Shown one piece after another: positions 36,326-44,111 of a stretch of 64,000 nucleotides of DNA. The notes beneath the pieces were generated by a model that was given only the letters and a program-made list of their open reading frames with translations, did not search any database and was not told the origin of the DNA. Both the position numbers and the translations under genes were made by a program. Position 1 is the first letter of the stretch. Each line of letters begins with the position of its first letter. The DNA is from Ruegeria lacuscaerulensis (GTDB taxonomy: Bacteria > Pseudomonadota > Alphaproteobacteria > Rhodobacterales > Rhodobacteraceae): positions 1 to 64,000 of the forward strand of contig NZ_WPZL01000003.1 of assembly GCF_013031245.1 (NCBI RefSeq). Direction: 5' to 3'.

Positions 36326-37843
36326 ATGACGAAAAACAGCCGACTATTTATTGTTCCGGGTACCTTTGAACAGGACAGGTTTGCGAAATTAATCAAAGGG
36401 TTGACGGTCACGTTTGATGTATTGAGCCCCAGTCGGTCATTTGACCTTTTGGACTGTCACGATCAGTCTCTCAGAGCATCAGGGCGGCTGCTGATCGAAA
36501 CCGAAGGCGCCTTGCATTTGCTGCAAGAGGATGTTGCCCCCTTGGCGCAAACATGGATTGGCAAAGGCCGGTTCGTTCAGGATTTGCCTGATGGGCCTGT
36601 TCGTACCGCTCTGCGCGGGTTTCCCAAGCTCCGCGCACTTATGAGCCTGGGCAGCGGTACGGGAAAAACGGGAACTTTTGCCGTTCTGGATGACCTGCAA
36701 AAAACCCAGGTTCGTGGCGATGTGTTGTTGCTATCCACAAAGGACATTCAGGTTACGCTCCTGAACGTTCACCCAATGCGTGGATATGACCGTGCTTTCG
36801 AAGCGGTCTGCGCGGCGCTGAGCGAAATGCTAGGCGCGGCGTCCAGAATCGAGCAGATGTTTCACGTTCTGTTGCCTAAAGTCGCACCGTATGTGGCCAA
36901 GCCCAAGGTCAGCCTGGGCACGAATGAGCCCTCGATTCAGGTGGCGACCGATATCATCCGTACTTTCCTGACTGTCGCGCGCCAGAACGAAGCGGGAGTT
37001 ATCGCCGATATCGACACGGAATTTCTGCACGATTACCGCATATCTCTGCGCCGCATTCGTTCAGTCCTGAGCCTGTTCAAAGGTGTGTTTTCACCCGAAC
37101 GGACAATCGCTTTGAAGCGCGAGTTTTCAGAGTTGATGGAACCAACCGGACGGGTACGGGATCTGGACGTATATCTTCTTGAAAAAGATACGTACTTCAA
37201 TCTCATACCCGACAATCTTCACGTCGGCGCAGAAGCTATGTTTGCACAGTTTAGCAAAGAACGAACCAGTGCTTTGGCCGAGCTGTCCCGGCGGTTTCAG
37301 AGCGCGGTTTACAATAAACAGATGCGCAATCTGGCGTTGCTCTTTGCAGAGGCCAAATATCTGGATCCCGGACCTAATGCGGAACGTGGCGCGTATGACT
37401 ATGCGTGCGTGCTGATCTGGAAGCGATACCGCAAGGTTTGCAAGCTGGCACGGCGGATAACGCCGGACACCCCGGACGAGGTCCTCCATGAGCTGCGCAT
37501 TGAATGTAAGAAACTGAGATATTTGATGGAGTTTTTTGCGCCTTTGTTCGACCGGAAAGACTTCAAGACACTCATCAAGCCCCTGAAAAAGCTTCAGGAT
37601 AATCTTGGCCTGTTCAACGACTACTCGGTTCAACAAGAGGCGCTGCTGAGTTTTGTCGTCGCACAGAGTAACACGCAGGGTCGGGCAAACGCGCAACTGG
37701 CGATGGCGGTTGGCGGGCTCATCGCCGTGCTCAGCCAGCGTCAAGCGGCAGAACGGGCCAGCGTCATTGCCAATTTCCAGCATTTCGACAGCCCGAATAT
37801 CCAACATCTGTTCCGCAGCATGTTCCGCAACAAGGAGGACTGA
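36326..37843 (+). CDS. CHAD-domain protein with degenerate CYTH-like N-terminus
   Basis: 505 aa. The C-terminal about 300 residues form a CHAD domain (conserved-histidine alpha-helical, polyphosphate-binding). The two helical repeats carry HDYRISLRRIRS (His235) and VLHELRIECKKLRYLMEFF (His388), with many surface Arg/Lys. The N-terminal about 190 residues resemble a CYTH fold (FDLLDCHDQSLRASGRLLIE is like the usual substrate-strand motif) but lack ExExK, so it is probably catalytically dead. GTG 36323 is an alternative start one codon upstream. First gene of the operon, with ParA and CYTH genes following. Confidence 0.85.
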   Translation: MTKNSRLFIVPGTFEQDRFAKLIKGLTVTFDVLSPSRSFDLLDCHDQSLRASGRLLIETEGALHLLQEDVAPLAQTWIGKGRFVQDLPDGPVRTALRGFPKLRALMSLGSGTGKTGTFAVLDDLQKTQVRGDVLLLSTKDIQVTLLNVHPMRGYDRAFEAVCAALSEMLGAASRIEQMFHVLLPKVAPYVAKPKVSLGTNEPSIQVATDIIRTFLTVARQNEAGVIADIDTEFLHDYRISLRRIRSVLSLFKGVFSPERTIALKREFSELMEPTGRVRDLDVYLLEKDTYFNLIPDNLHVGAEAMFAQFSKERTSALAELSRRFQSAVYNKQMRNLALLFAEAKYLDPGPNAERGAYDYACVLIWKRYRKVCKLARRITPDTPDEVLHELRIECKKLRYLMEFFAPLFDRKDFKTLIKPLKKLQDNLGLFNDYSVQQEALLSFVVAQSNTQGRANAQLAMAVGGLIAVLSQRQAAERASVIANFQHFDSPNIQHLFRSMFRNKED

Positions 37844-37846
37844 GGT

Positions 37847-38602
37847 TTGAAGATCATTGCCTGCTACAGCAACAAAGGTGGTGTGGGGAAAACTGCGACT
37901 TCGGTGAACCTGGCCTATGCCTATGCGCAGGCGGGGCAAAATGTGCTGCTTTGTGACCTCGACCCCCAAGGCGCGTCGGGGTTCTATCTACGGGTGAAGC
38001 CGTCGAAAAAGCTGACGGATGCGCGGTTTTTCGAGGACGTGGAGCGGTTTACAAAATCCATCCGTGCCAGTGACTTCGAAAGGTTTGACGTGCTGCCTGC
38101 CAACCTGACCTTCCGCGATTTTGACGTGTTCCTTTCACGGATGCGGAACAAACGGTCCAGGCTGAAAAAAGCACTGGCCGCGGCGGGCAGTGATTATGAT
38201 GTGATCGTTCTGGACTGTCCGCCCAATTTTTCGACCCTGTCCGAGAACGTCTTCAAGGCGGCCGATCTGATCGTTGTTCCGGTCATTCCGACAACTTTGT
38301 CCCAACGATCCTTTGATCAGCTTGTCAGTTTTTTCGACGAGCGGAATCTGCCCAAGAAAAAGCTGAAGGCGTTCTTTTCAATGGTACAACGGCGCAAGAC
38401 GTTGCATCTGGAAACGATGGAGGCGATGCGAAGGTTGTATCGCAAGCGGTTTCTGCAAACCTCGATCCCTTTTGCAGCAGATATCGAGCGCATGGGTCTG
38501 AACCGCGCGCCGGTCAGCATCTATGCCGGGCGAAGTGCCGCCAGTGCCGCCTATCAGGCGCTGTATGACGAACTGGAAAACGGAGTGGTTACAACCAAAT
38601 GA
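37847..38602 (+). CDS. ParA/MinD-type positioning ATPase
   Basis: 251-aa deviant-Walker ATPase: CYSNKGGVGKTATSVNLAYA (signature Lys plus P-loop), LLCDLDPQGASGFYL (Walker A-prime), VIVLDCPPNFSTLSENVF (Walker B) and basic patches for nonspecific DNA binding (RMRNKRSRLKK). It starts with TTG 37847 behind AAGGAGG, 3 bp after the CHAD stop. There is no parB, no origin and no parS-like repeat around it, so chromosome or plasmid partition is unlikely. Cargo positioning, as in carboxysome McdA or chemoreceptor ParC, fits better. It overlaps the CYTH gene by 4 bp. Confidence 0.92.
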   Translation: MKIIACYSNKGGVGKTATSVNLAYAYAQAGQNVLLCDLDPQGASGFYLRVKPSKKLTDARFFEDVERFTKSIRASDFERFDVLPANLTFRDFDVFLSRMRNKRSRLKKALAAAGSDYDVIVLDCPPNFSTLSENVFKAADLIVVPVIPTTLSQRSFDQLVSFFDERNLPKKKLKAFFSMVQRRKTLHLETMEAMRRLYRKRFLQTSIPFAADIERMGLNRAPVSIYAGRSAASAAYQALYDELENGVVTTK

Positions 38603-39066
38603 GCACCGAAATTGAACGCAAGTTTCTGGTCGCGCAACTGCCGGATATAAGCAACACGGAAAAGGCCATCGTGCGGCAGGGGTATCTGACGGCTCCCGAC
38701 GATTCCACCGAACTGCGCTTGCGGCAGAAGAACGACAAGTTTTTTCTGACCCTCAAGGGAAGCGGAACGATGGTGCGAGTCGAGCGGGAGACCGAAATCT
38801 CCGCCGGTCAGTTCGATACCTTCTGGCCGGAAACAGAAGGGCGTCGGGTCGAAAAAGAACGCTATACCGGCCAACTGCCCGATGGGCGGGTCTTTGAGTT
38901 GGACGCGTTTCTGGGTGAATTGGCCCCATTGCGTCTGGTTGAAGTGGAATTTGAAACCGAAGCAGAAGCGCAAGCTTATACGCCCCCTGATTGGTTCGGC
39001 GCAGATGTGACCGCAGATAAACGCTATAAAAACAAGACGATGGCAATTAAAGGGATACCATCCTAA
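38599..39066 (+). CDS. CYTH-domain triphosphate tunnel metalloenzyme
   Basis: 155-aa single-domain CYTH protein with the diagnostic EIERK (4-8), then ELRLRQKNDKFFLTLKGSG, VRVERETEIS, ELDAFLGELAPLRLVEVEFETEAEA, and ADKRYKNKTMA at the C-terminus. All metal and triphosphate-binding Glu/Lys/Arg strands are present, so it is probably an active tripolyphosphatase or inorganic triphosphatase rather than an adenylate cyclase. It overlaps the ParA stop (ATGA). Its stop codon overlaps the stop of the convergent histidine-kinase gene. Confidence 0.92.
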   Translation: MSTEIERKFLVAQLPDISNTEKAIVRQGYLTAPDDSTELRLRQKNDKFFLTLKGSGTMVRVERETEISAGQFDTFWPETEGRRVEKERYTGQLPDGRVFELDAFLGELAPLRLVEVEFETEAEAQAYTPPDWFGADVTADKRYKNKTMAIKGIPS

Positions 39067-40433
39067 GGTTTTCGTGCGAGCTTTATTGTTGCTTCCAGTC
39101 CCGGATCGCAGTTGCGTGCCTGAAACGTTCCACCGTGCATATGGGAAATTGCAGCCACCAAGGCCAAACCCAGCCCGGCATTACGCTCCCGTCTGGCCGG
39201 GTCGAGCGTGACAAATGGCATTTGCAGGCGCGACAGGTCCTTTTGCGGCGCGCCGGGGCCACGATCCCTTACGCTGAGAAAGGTATTCGGACCATCTTCG
39301 CTGAGGCTGATCGTGACCGTCGTGTCTGCAGGCGCGTATCGCATCGCGTTCTCCAACAGGTTCGACAATGCCTGAGACAGCAGCGGGCGGTGTCCAAGAA
39401 TAGGCGCCGCCGTGCCGGTGACTTCAAGCCGGATGCCCTGATCGGCTGCTACCGGATCGTAAAGCTCGGCTACGTCGGCCACCAGTTGTTGCAGATCCAC
39501 GGGCTCGAACTGTTCCCTGCCAACGCCCGCCTCGGCGCGAGAGATTTCGGTCAATTGACCCAGAACCCGCAATACATGGTCGATTTCTGCGGTTGCCCGG
39601 GCGACATCTATCTCGCGATCCTGTTCCGTTTTTGCCGGGTCAGACAGTGCTTCGACCCTCTGTTTCAACCGAGACAGGGGGGACCGCAAGTCATGCGCGA
39701 TCGAGTTGGATGTGGTGCGCAAGTTGCTGACCAGCTCTTCGATTTTGTCCAGCATGGTGTTGAGCGTCCCGGCCACCTGATCGAATTCATCGCCGGTTCC
39801 GCGCATGGGCATTCTGCGGGACAGGTCACCCGACACGATGTTTTCTGCGGTGCTTGCGATGTCCGACAGCCGCGAAAATACCAGCCGGGTAAACAGCCAA
39901 CTGGTCAGAATGCTGAGGGCCAGGGCGATCCCAAGCGCAATACCAACAGACCGCAGCAAAACCCGATCAAATTGCTGCCGCGCCAGCGCGTCACGCCCGA
40001 CCAACAGGCGTTCTCCGCCAGGCAGCCGAACGGAGGCGGCAGAGATGGGGACTAGTTGATCGTCTTCCGCCCGGTGCAATTCCAGATCGACCCATCCACT
40101 ACCAGCGGTAACGCCCTCGGGCCATTGCTTGAGGTTGCCAGCCAGCTTGGCTCCGAACCGGTCCGTCAACAGGTACAACGCGTCGCGGTCGGATGCGGTG
40201 GGAAGGCGCCTTTCGATGGCAGCCATCAGACCGATCAACCCTCGGCGTTCGTATTCATCCGCCAGCCCTGTCAATTCGGCCGATACGACCGATCGGGTCT
40301 CACCCTCGATGCTGCGATTGGCTGTCACATAGACCAGAGCCAGCACCGCAGCGGTTAGAAATGTGCTGAGAACCATGCTGGCCAGTACGAGGCGGGTACG
40401 GGAATTGTTAAAGGAAAGTCGCAGGTTATCCAT
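39063..40433 (-). CDS. Sensor histidine kinase (envelope-stress type)
   Basis: 456-aa kinase. Helix 1 is at about 14-37, the periplasmic sensor domain at about 38-160, helix 2 at 161-184, and HAMP at 185-238. The DHp domain has the phospho-acceptor His247 in SIAHDLRSPLSRLKQRV, and the catalytic domain has LLENAMRYAP (N box), VRDRGPGAP (G1) and NAGLGLALVAAI (G2). Its start overlaps the response-regulator gene by 8 bp. The position downstream of degP suggests it monitors misfolded or damaged periplasmic proteins; the signal itself is unknown. Confidence 0.93.
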   Translation of the reverse strand: MDNLRLSFNNSRTRLVLASMVLSTFLTAAVLALVYVTANRSIEGETRSVVSAELTGLADEYERRGLIGLMAAIERRLPTASDRDALYLLTDRFGAKLAGNLKQWPEGVTAGSGWVDLELHRAEDDQLVPISAASVRLPGGERLLVGRDALARQQFDRVLLRSVGIALGIALALSILTSWLFTRLVFSRLSDIASTAENIVSGDLSRRMPMRGTGDEFDQVAGTLNTMLDKIEELVSNLRTTSNSIAHDLRSPLSRLKQRVEALSDPAKTEQDREIDVARATAEIDHVLRVLGQLTEISRAEAGVGREQFEPVDLQQLVADVAELYDPVAADQGIRLEVTGTAAPILGHRPLLSQALSNLLENAMRYAPADTTVTISLSEDGPNTFLSVRDRGPGAPQKDLSRLQMPFVTLDPARRERNAGLGLALVAAISHMHGGTFQARNCDPGLEATIKLARKP

Positions 40434-41106
40434 CAGATATCATGTAACCGGCGCCCCGGACAGTTTCAATCAACGGAGGCTCGCCGCCTTCGTCCAACTG
40501 GCGCCGCAACTTTGAGATATGGACGTCGACCACATTGGTATTGGGGTCGAAATGATAATCCCAAACACCTTCCAGCAGCATGGTGCGTGACACCACGCGG
40601 TTTTTCCGTCGCAGAAAGAACTCGAGTATCTGAAACTCACGCGGGGTGAGAGTGATTTCGCGCCCGTTGCGGGTGACCTTGCGAGTCAGCAGATCCATCT
40701 CAAGATCTTTGCAGGTGAGTGTGGGGCTTTCCTCGGCCTCCTGGGGGCGTCTCAGTAAAGCTTCGATACGGGCATGCAATTCCTGGAATGAGAAAGGTTT
40801 GACCAGGTAATCATCCGCACCTGCGCGCAGCCCTTTAACCCGTTCGTCAACAGCGCTCATCGCAGTCAGCATCAGAACCGGCGTTTTTAGGCCGGCAGCC
40901 CGCATCGACTTGATCAGCGACAGTCCGTCCAGCCCGGGCAGCATCCGATCCAGAACAACCGCGTCAAAACCACCGTCGGTCGCGTGATACAAACCTTCGC
41001 GGCCATCTGCTGCCAGTTCAACCGCATATCCCTCTTCGCCGAACCCTTTGGCGATGAAGTCCCGGGTATCTTCGTCATCTTCAACGATCAGCAGGCGACG
41101 GCTCAT
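40426..41106 (-). CDS. OmpR-family response regulator
   Basis: 226-aa regulator. Receiver domain 4-118 with acidic pocket Glu9/Asp10/Asp11 and phosphorylation site Asp53 (VVLDRMLPGLDG). The winged-helix DNA-binding domain (about 128-224) contains LTPREFQILEFFLRRKNRVVSR and VDVHISKLRRQLDEGG. It pairs with the overlapping kinase gene, and is probably cotranscribed with degP, whose promoter region holds 11-bp-spaced direct repeats suitable for it. A function like CpxR or DegS-pathway regulators is inferred from context. Confidence 0.94.
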   Translation of the reverse strand: MSRRLLIVEDDEDTRDFIAKGFGEEGYAVELAADGREGLYHATDGGFDAVVLDRMLPGLDGLSLIKSMRAAGLKTPVLMLTAMSAVDERVKGLRAGADDYLVKPFSFQELHARIEALLRRPQEAEESPTLTCKDLEMDLLTRKVTRNGREITLTPREFQILEFFLRRKNRVVSRTMLLEGVWDYHFDPNTNVVDVHISKLRRQLDEGGEPPLIETVRGAGYMISDG

Positions 41107-41176
41107 GATCCGAATTCCTTTCTACCGGGATTTAAACACAAATTTGGGATAAAGCACATGGTTTGGGTAATGTACG

Positions 41177-41204
41177 TGCCGGGTGCATCGCAGTGCACCC
41201 GGCA
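41177..41204 (-). other. Intercistronic hairpin between degP and the response regulator
   Basis: A perfect 11-bp stem TGCCGGGTGCA / TGCACCCGGCA with a 6-nt loop and no T-run. It is likely to stabilise degP mRNA or partially terminate, giving much more DegP than regulator. It shares CCGGGTGC...GCACCCGG with the hairpin after dctP. Confidence 0.7.
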
Positions 41205-41288
41205 GTCCCGGCGGTTTGCGGACAATTCAAACCCGCCGAGGAGGCGCCCGCCAGATTTCCCCATCAAGTGGCGCGCGCTGGTGTCAGA

Positions 41289-42725
41289 TCAGGCGATTTC
41301 CACCGCGACAAAGATCTGATTTCCGCCGCGATTGATCAGGACAAGCGCCGGATCGGTCTTTTCGCTGTCCAACGCGGCTTTCAACGCGTCCGGAGTGGCA
41401 GTTTCCTGACCACCCAGTTTCACGATCACATCGCCACGTTGCAGACCGGCTTTTGCGGCCGGGCTGTCCGGCTTCAGATCGGTCACGACCACACCATCGA
41501 CGTTTTCGCCAACACCCATTTCAGCGCGATTCATGTCCGTTAAAGGTGCGACGGTAACGCCCAGAGCTGTGCCAGAAACGGTTTCATCCACCGACCTGTC
41601 CATTTCGGCCGAGGCACTTTGGTATTGGCCGATGGTCAGCTCAAGCTGTTGTTCCGCGCCATCGCGAAGAACGGTCAGAACGCTGTCGGAGCCCACTTTG
41701 GTTGTGCCGACAAGGATCGGAAGGTCGCTGCTAGAGTCGACGGCCTCATTGTTGAACGAGAGGATAACGTCGCCCTGTTTCAGCACACCCTCAGCCGGGC
41801 TACCTTCAACGACATCCGAGACCAACGCCCCGGTCGAAGTGTCGATGCCCATGGCCGCTGCGATTTCGGGGCTGACATTCTGGATCGAAACACCCAGCCA
41901 GCCGCGGCTTACCTGTCCGTCGTCGCGCAGATCGTCTGCGATATGTTCGACGATGTTGGATGTCACGGCAAAGCCCAGGCCCACGGACCCGCCGGTTGGC
42001 GAGTAAATGGCCGAGTTCACGCCGATCACTTCACCTTCCATGTTGAACAGTGGCCCGCCCGAGTTGCCCTTGTTGATGGCGGCATCAGTCTGGATGAATT
42101 CAGCGTATGGCCCCTGCGAGATGTTGCGACCCTTGGCCGACACGATCCCGGTGGTAACGGTCGAGTGCAGCCCGAAGGGGTTGCCGATGGCCACAACGTC
42201 TTCGCCCACGCGAATCACATCGCTGTCGCCCAGATTGACGGCCTGCAAGGTTTCACCTGCGTCGATCTTCAGAACGGCGATGTCGGTCAGCGGGTCGGTG
42301 CCGACAACTTCGGCGTCGAATGTGCGGTCGTCCGACATGCGCACGGTCACGGTCGATGCATTGTCAACGACGTGGTGATTGGTCACGATGTACCCGGTCT
42401 CATCCAATACGAAGCCCGATCCCAGGCCCTGTGCCGGACCGCGCTGCGGCGCGTTGAACCCTTCGGGTGCGCCAAAGCGCTTGAAGAACTCACCAAATGG
42501 GTGGCCTTCGAAATCGAATTCCTGTCCCTGGGCCGGCATCGGTGCAGCGTTTTGTTCTGCGATGATTGTGACGACTGAGGGTGACACACTCTCAACGAGA
42601 TCGGCCAGGGCTTCGTCAGCCATCGAGGGCAGGGCGGTCGTTGCCAGCATGGCGGCACTCAACGCGCCAACGCCAACCCAACTGGATGTCCCGGGGAAAA
42701 GAAGAGAGGACTTGCGGATGCTCAT
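41289..42725 (-). CDS. degP: Periplasmic Do-family serine protease DegP/DegQ
   Basis: 478-aa HtrA protease/chaperone. The signal peptide ends about residue 36 (PSMA). The catalytic triad is His118 (TNHHVV), Asp148 (LTDIAVLK) and Ser222 (GNSGGPLF). Two PDZ domains follow (about 262-355 and 380-475; RGWLGVSIQNVSPEIAAAMG and GVVVTDLKPDSPAAKAGLQRGDVI). The LA loop (about 60-100) is short and Gln/Pro-rich. It heads a reverse operon with the response regulator and kinase, a layout recurring in alphaproteobacteria for envelope stress. Confidence 0.95.
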   Translation of the reverse strand: MSIRKSSLLFPGTSSWVGVGALSAAMLATTALPSMADEALADLVESVSPSVVTIIAEQNAAPMPAQGQEFDFEGHPFGEFFKRFGAPEGFNAPQRGPAQGLGSGFVLDETGYIVTNHHVVDNASTVTVRMSDDRTFDAEVVGTDPLTDIAVLKIDAGETLQAVNLGDSDVIRVGEDVVAIGNPFGLHSTVTTGIVSAKGRNISQGPYAEFIQTDAAINKGNSGGPLFNMEGEVIGVNSAIYSPTGGSVGLGFAVTSNIVEHIADDLRDDGQVSRGWLGVSIQNVSPEIAAAMGIDTSTGALVSDVVEGSPAEGVLKQGDVILSFNNEAVDSSSDLPILVGTTKVGSDSVLTVLRDGAEQQLELTIGQYQSASAEMDRSVDETVSGTALGVTVAPLTDMNRAEMGVGENVDGVVVTDLKPDSPAAKAGLQRGDVIVKLGGQETATPDALKAALDSEKTDPALVLINRGGNQIFVAVEIA

Positions 42726-43446
42726 TTTTGTCTCCTGTTTATATCACGCGATTGCGGCCGCGCGTTGGAACAGGAGATGCGCCTTCAGTCTGAGTGTTTC
42801 CTGAGTGATTTGTTAAGAAATCTTAATTTTGCCGCAAACGGGTGTTCTATCCTGCGAGGTCAATACAGGGGATCGGAGGATTCGTGCGAATCATCCTCTG
42901 AGAATCGGTGGATTGTTGCCGATTTTGGCGCCAATACGTGAAAAGCATTGAATTGAATCAGAATCGTTAACAAATCAGCCACTGATTTTTCGAATATTTG
43001 GGGAATCGTCTTTTGGTTGTGGGCTTGCTCGATGTCCGCCAAAGAAATTAGCAACAATTCTCGACAAAATTGCCAGATAGCTCATTAGGTTTATGCATAA
43101 CCAGTAGAGATGCTGGATTAAGTCGATAGGAGACTCTACCTGAGGTTGATTGTCGATCAGGGGGATGTTGCGGAAAAACCATTCTGATATCGGCAAAAAT
43201 AACCGCACTAGCCAGTTTTACGTTGTTTGGAACCATCGAATGGGTGACGATGTAAGAGCCCAAGCGAGGGGGAGCCGATGGCACTAGGGGGTGCCTGAGG
43301 CTTGTCACAATCACTGGAAGCGCTGAGCGGCATGTTAACGAGGGGGTCTTGTTTAGGTTCGGCAGCGGAATAGCCAGAATGCCAATTTGGTAATCTTGGC
43401 CGCGCTTTTAGGATTGGTGAAAAGTGGTAGTCCTGTTTTGGGCAAC
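42726..43446. other. About 720-bp gene-poor, AT-richer gap upstream of degP
   Basis: Clearly lower in GC than the flanks. Short open frames on both strands (up to about 88 codons) lack ribosome sites and known motifs. Visible structure: the degP regulatory repeats at 42790-42826; AATCGG/CCGATT near 42902-42924; an imperfect hairpin GAGGATTCG...CGAATCATCCTC near 42877-42900; and GGCAC/GTGCC near 43280-43296. It could be a decayed gene, a small-RNA locus or simply a long regulatory region; I cannot decide. Confidence 0.4.
42790..42826. promoter_or_regulatory. Candidate response-regulator sites upstream of degP
   Basis: CTGAGTG occurs at 42790-42796 and again at 42801-42807, an 11-bp periodicity typical of OmpR/PhoB-family direct repeats. 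Next to it lies the perfect inverted repeat TTAAGA-AA-TCTTAA (42813-42826). Both are 65-100 bp upstream of the degP start and are plausible targets of the regulator in the same operon. Confidence 0.45.
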
Positions 43447-43472
43447 CGGCCCGGTCGAAATCGACCGGGCCG
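43447..43472. terminator. Perfect 11-bp inverted repeat after the MobA-like gene
   Basis: CGGCCCGGTCG / CGACCGGGCCG with a 4-nt loop, 9 bp beyond the stop of the reverse-strand MobA-like gene. There is no clear U-run on that side, so it may act as a weak terminator or 3'-end stabiliser. Confidence 0.65.
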
Positions 43473-43480
43473 TGTTCATT

Positions 43481-44080
43481 TCAGGACCTTCGATTTGCCT
43501 TCCATGCCGCCCAGTCTGCGGGCGTATCAATATCCATCAGAGCGTTTTGTTCGGGCAACGGCTGCAAGTGCACTTTGTCTGAAAACGCCCGCACGATGGC
43601 TTGAGCACCCGCATCGCCTGTCAGTTGGCTGAGACGGTCGAAAAGGCTGCGGTCGAACACGACCGGATGACCAGGTTTTCCCGCGGCGGTTGCGCCACGC
43701 CATATCAGCTTGTCCGGATTGGTTTGGACCGACTCAAGAACACTCTCCAGGTCTGCGGTGGTGATTTCCGGCAGATCAGCCAGCAGGATCATGGCAGCGG
43801 GGGAACCCGGTGGCACATGCATCAGAGCACCTCGCAGGCTGGCGTTCATGCCTTCGCTTGCGTCCGGAACTTCGATTTTGTGAACGTCCAGTCCCTCTAG
43901 CGCGTCGTGTCTTGGATGCGGAGAGGGCGGCAGCGCCACAATGACAGGTGCCGCGATACGCGCAATCAAGGCTGAACGGCGTAACAGCGGCTGGCCGTCG
44001 ACGGGCAGCAAGAGCTTGTCTTTGCCGCCCATACGACTGGAGTTTCCAGCGGCCAGCAGAATGATTGGTATCGGAATCAT
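43481..44080 (-). CDS. MobA/MocA-like nucleotidyltransferase
   Basis: 199-aa NTP-transferase with the N-terminal nucleotide-binding loop LLAAGNSSRMGGKDKLLLPVDGQPLL, the metal-binding LLADLPEITTADL and GKPGHPVVFDRSLF, matching the molybdenum-cofactor cytidylyl/guanylyltransferase group (MocA-like). I start at ATG 44080; a longer frame to 44143 is read from inside the neighbouring gene. It follows the GcvT-family oxidoreductase gene and overlaps it only in the rejected extension. A molybdenum-cofactor role is likely, but its substrate nucleotide cannot be read from sequence. Confidence 0.85.
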   Translation of the reverse strand: MIPIPIILLAAGNSSRMGGKDKLLLPVDGQPLLRRSALIARIAAPVIVALPPSPHPRHDALEGLDVHKIEVPDASEGMNASLRGALMHVPPGSPAAMILLADLPEITTADLESVLESVQTNPDKLIWRGATAAGKPGHPVVFDRSLFDRLSQLTGDAGAQAIVRAFSDKVHLQPLPEQNALMDIDTPADWAAWKANRRS

Positions 44081-44111
44081 TCCGCTAACATGCCGCTGGG
44101 GATGGGGGTTG

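Noticed and set aside
37847-38602. ParA as part of a plasmid or chromosome partition locus
   Set aside because: There is no parB, parS repeats, repA or origin near it, and it is embedded in a CHAD/CYTH operon.
43048-43314. 88-codon reverse frame in the degP upstream gap as a gene
   Set aside because: It has no ribosome site, unusual composition and overlap with other short frames on both strands.
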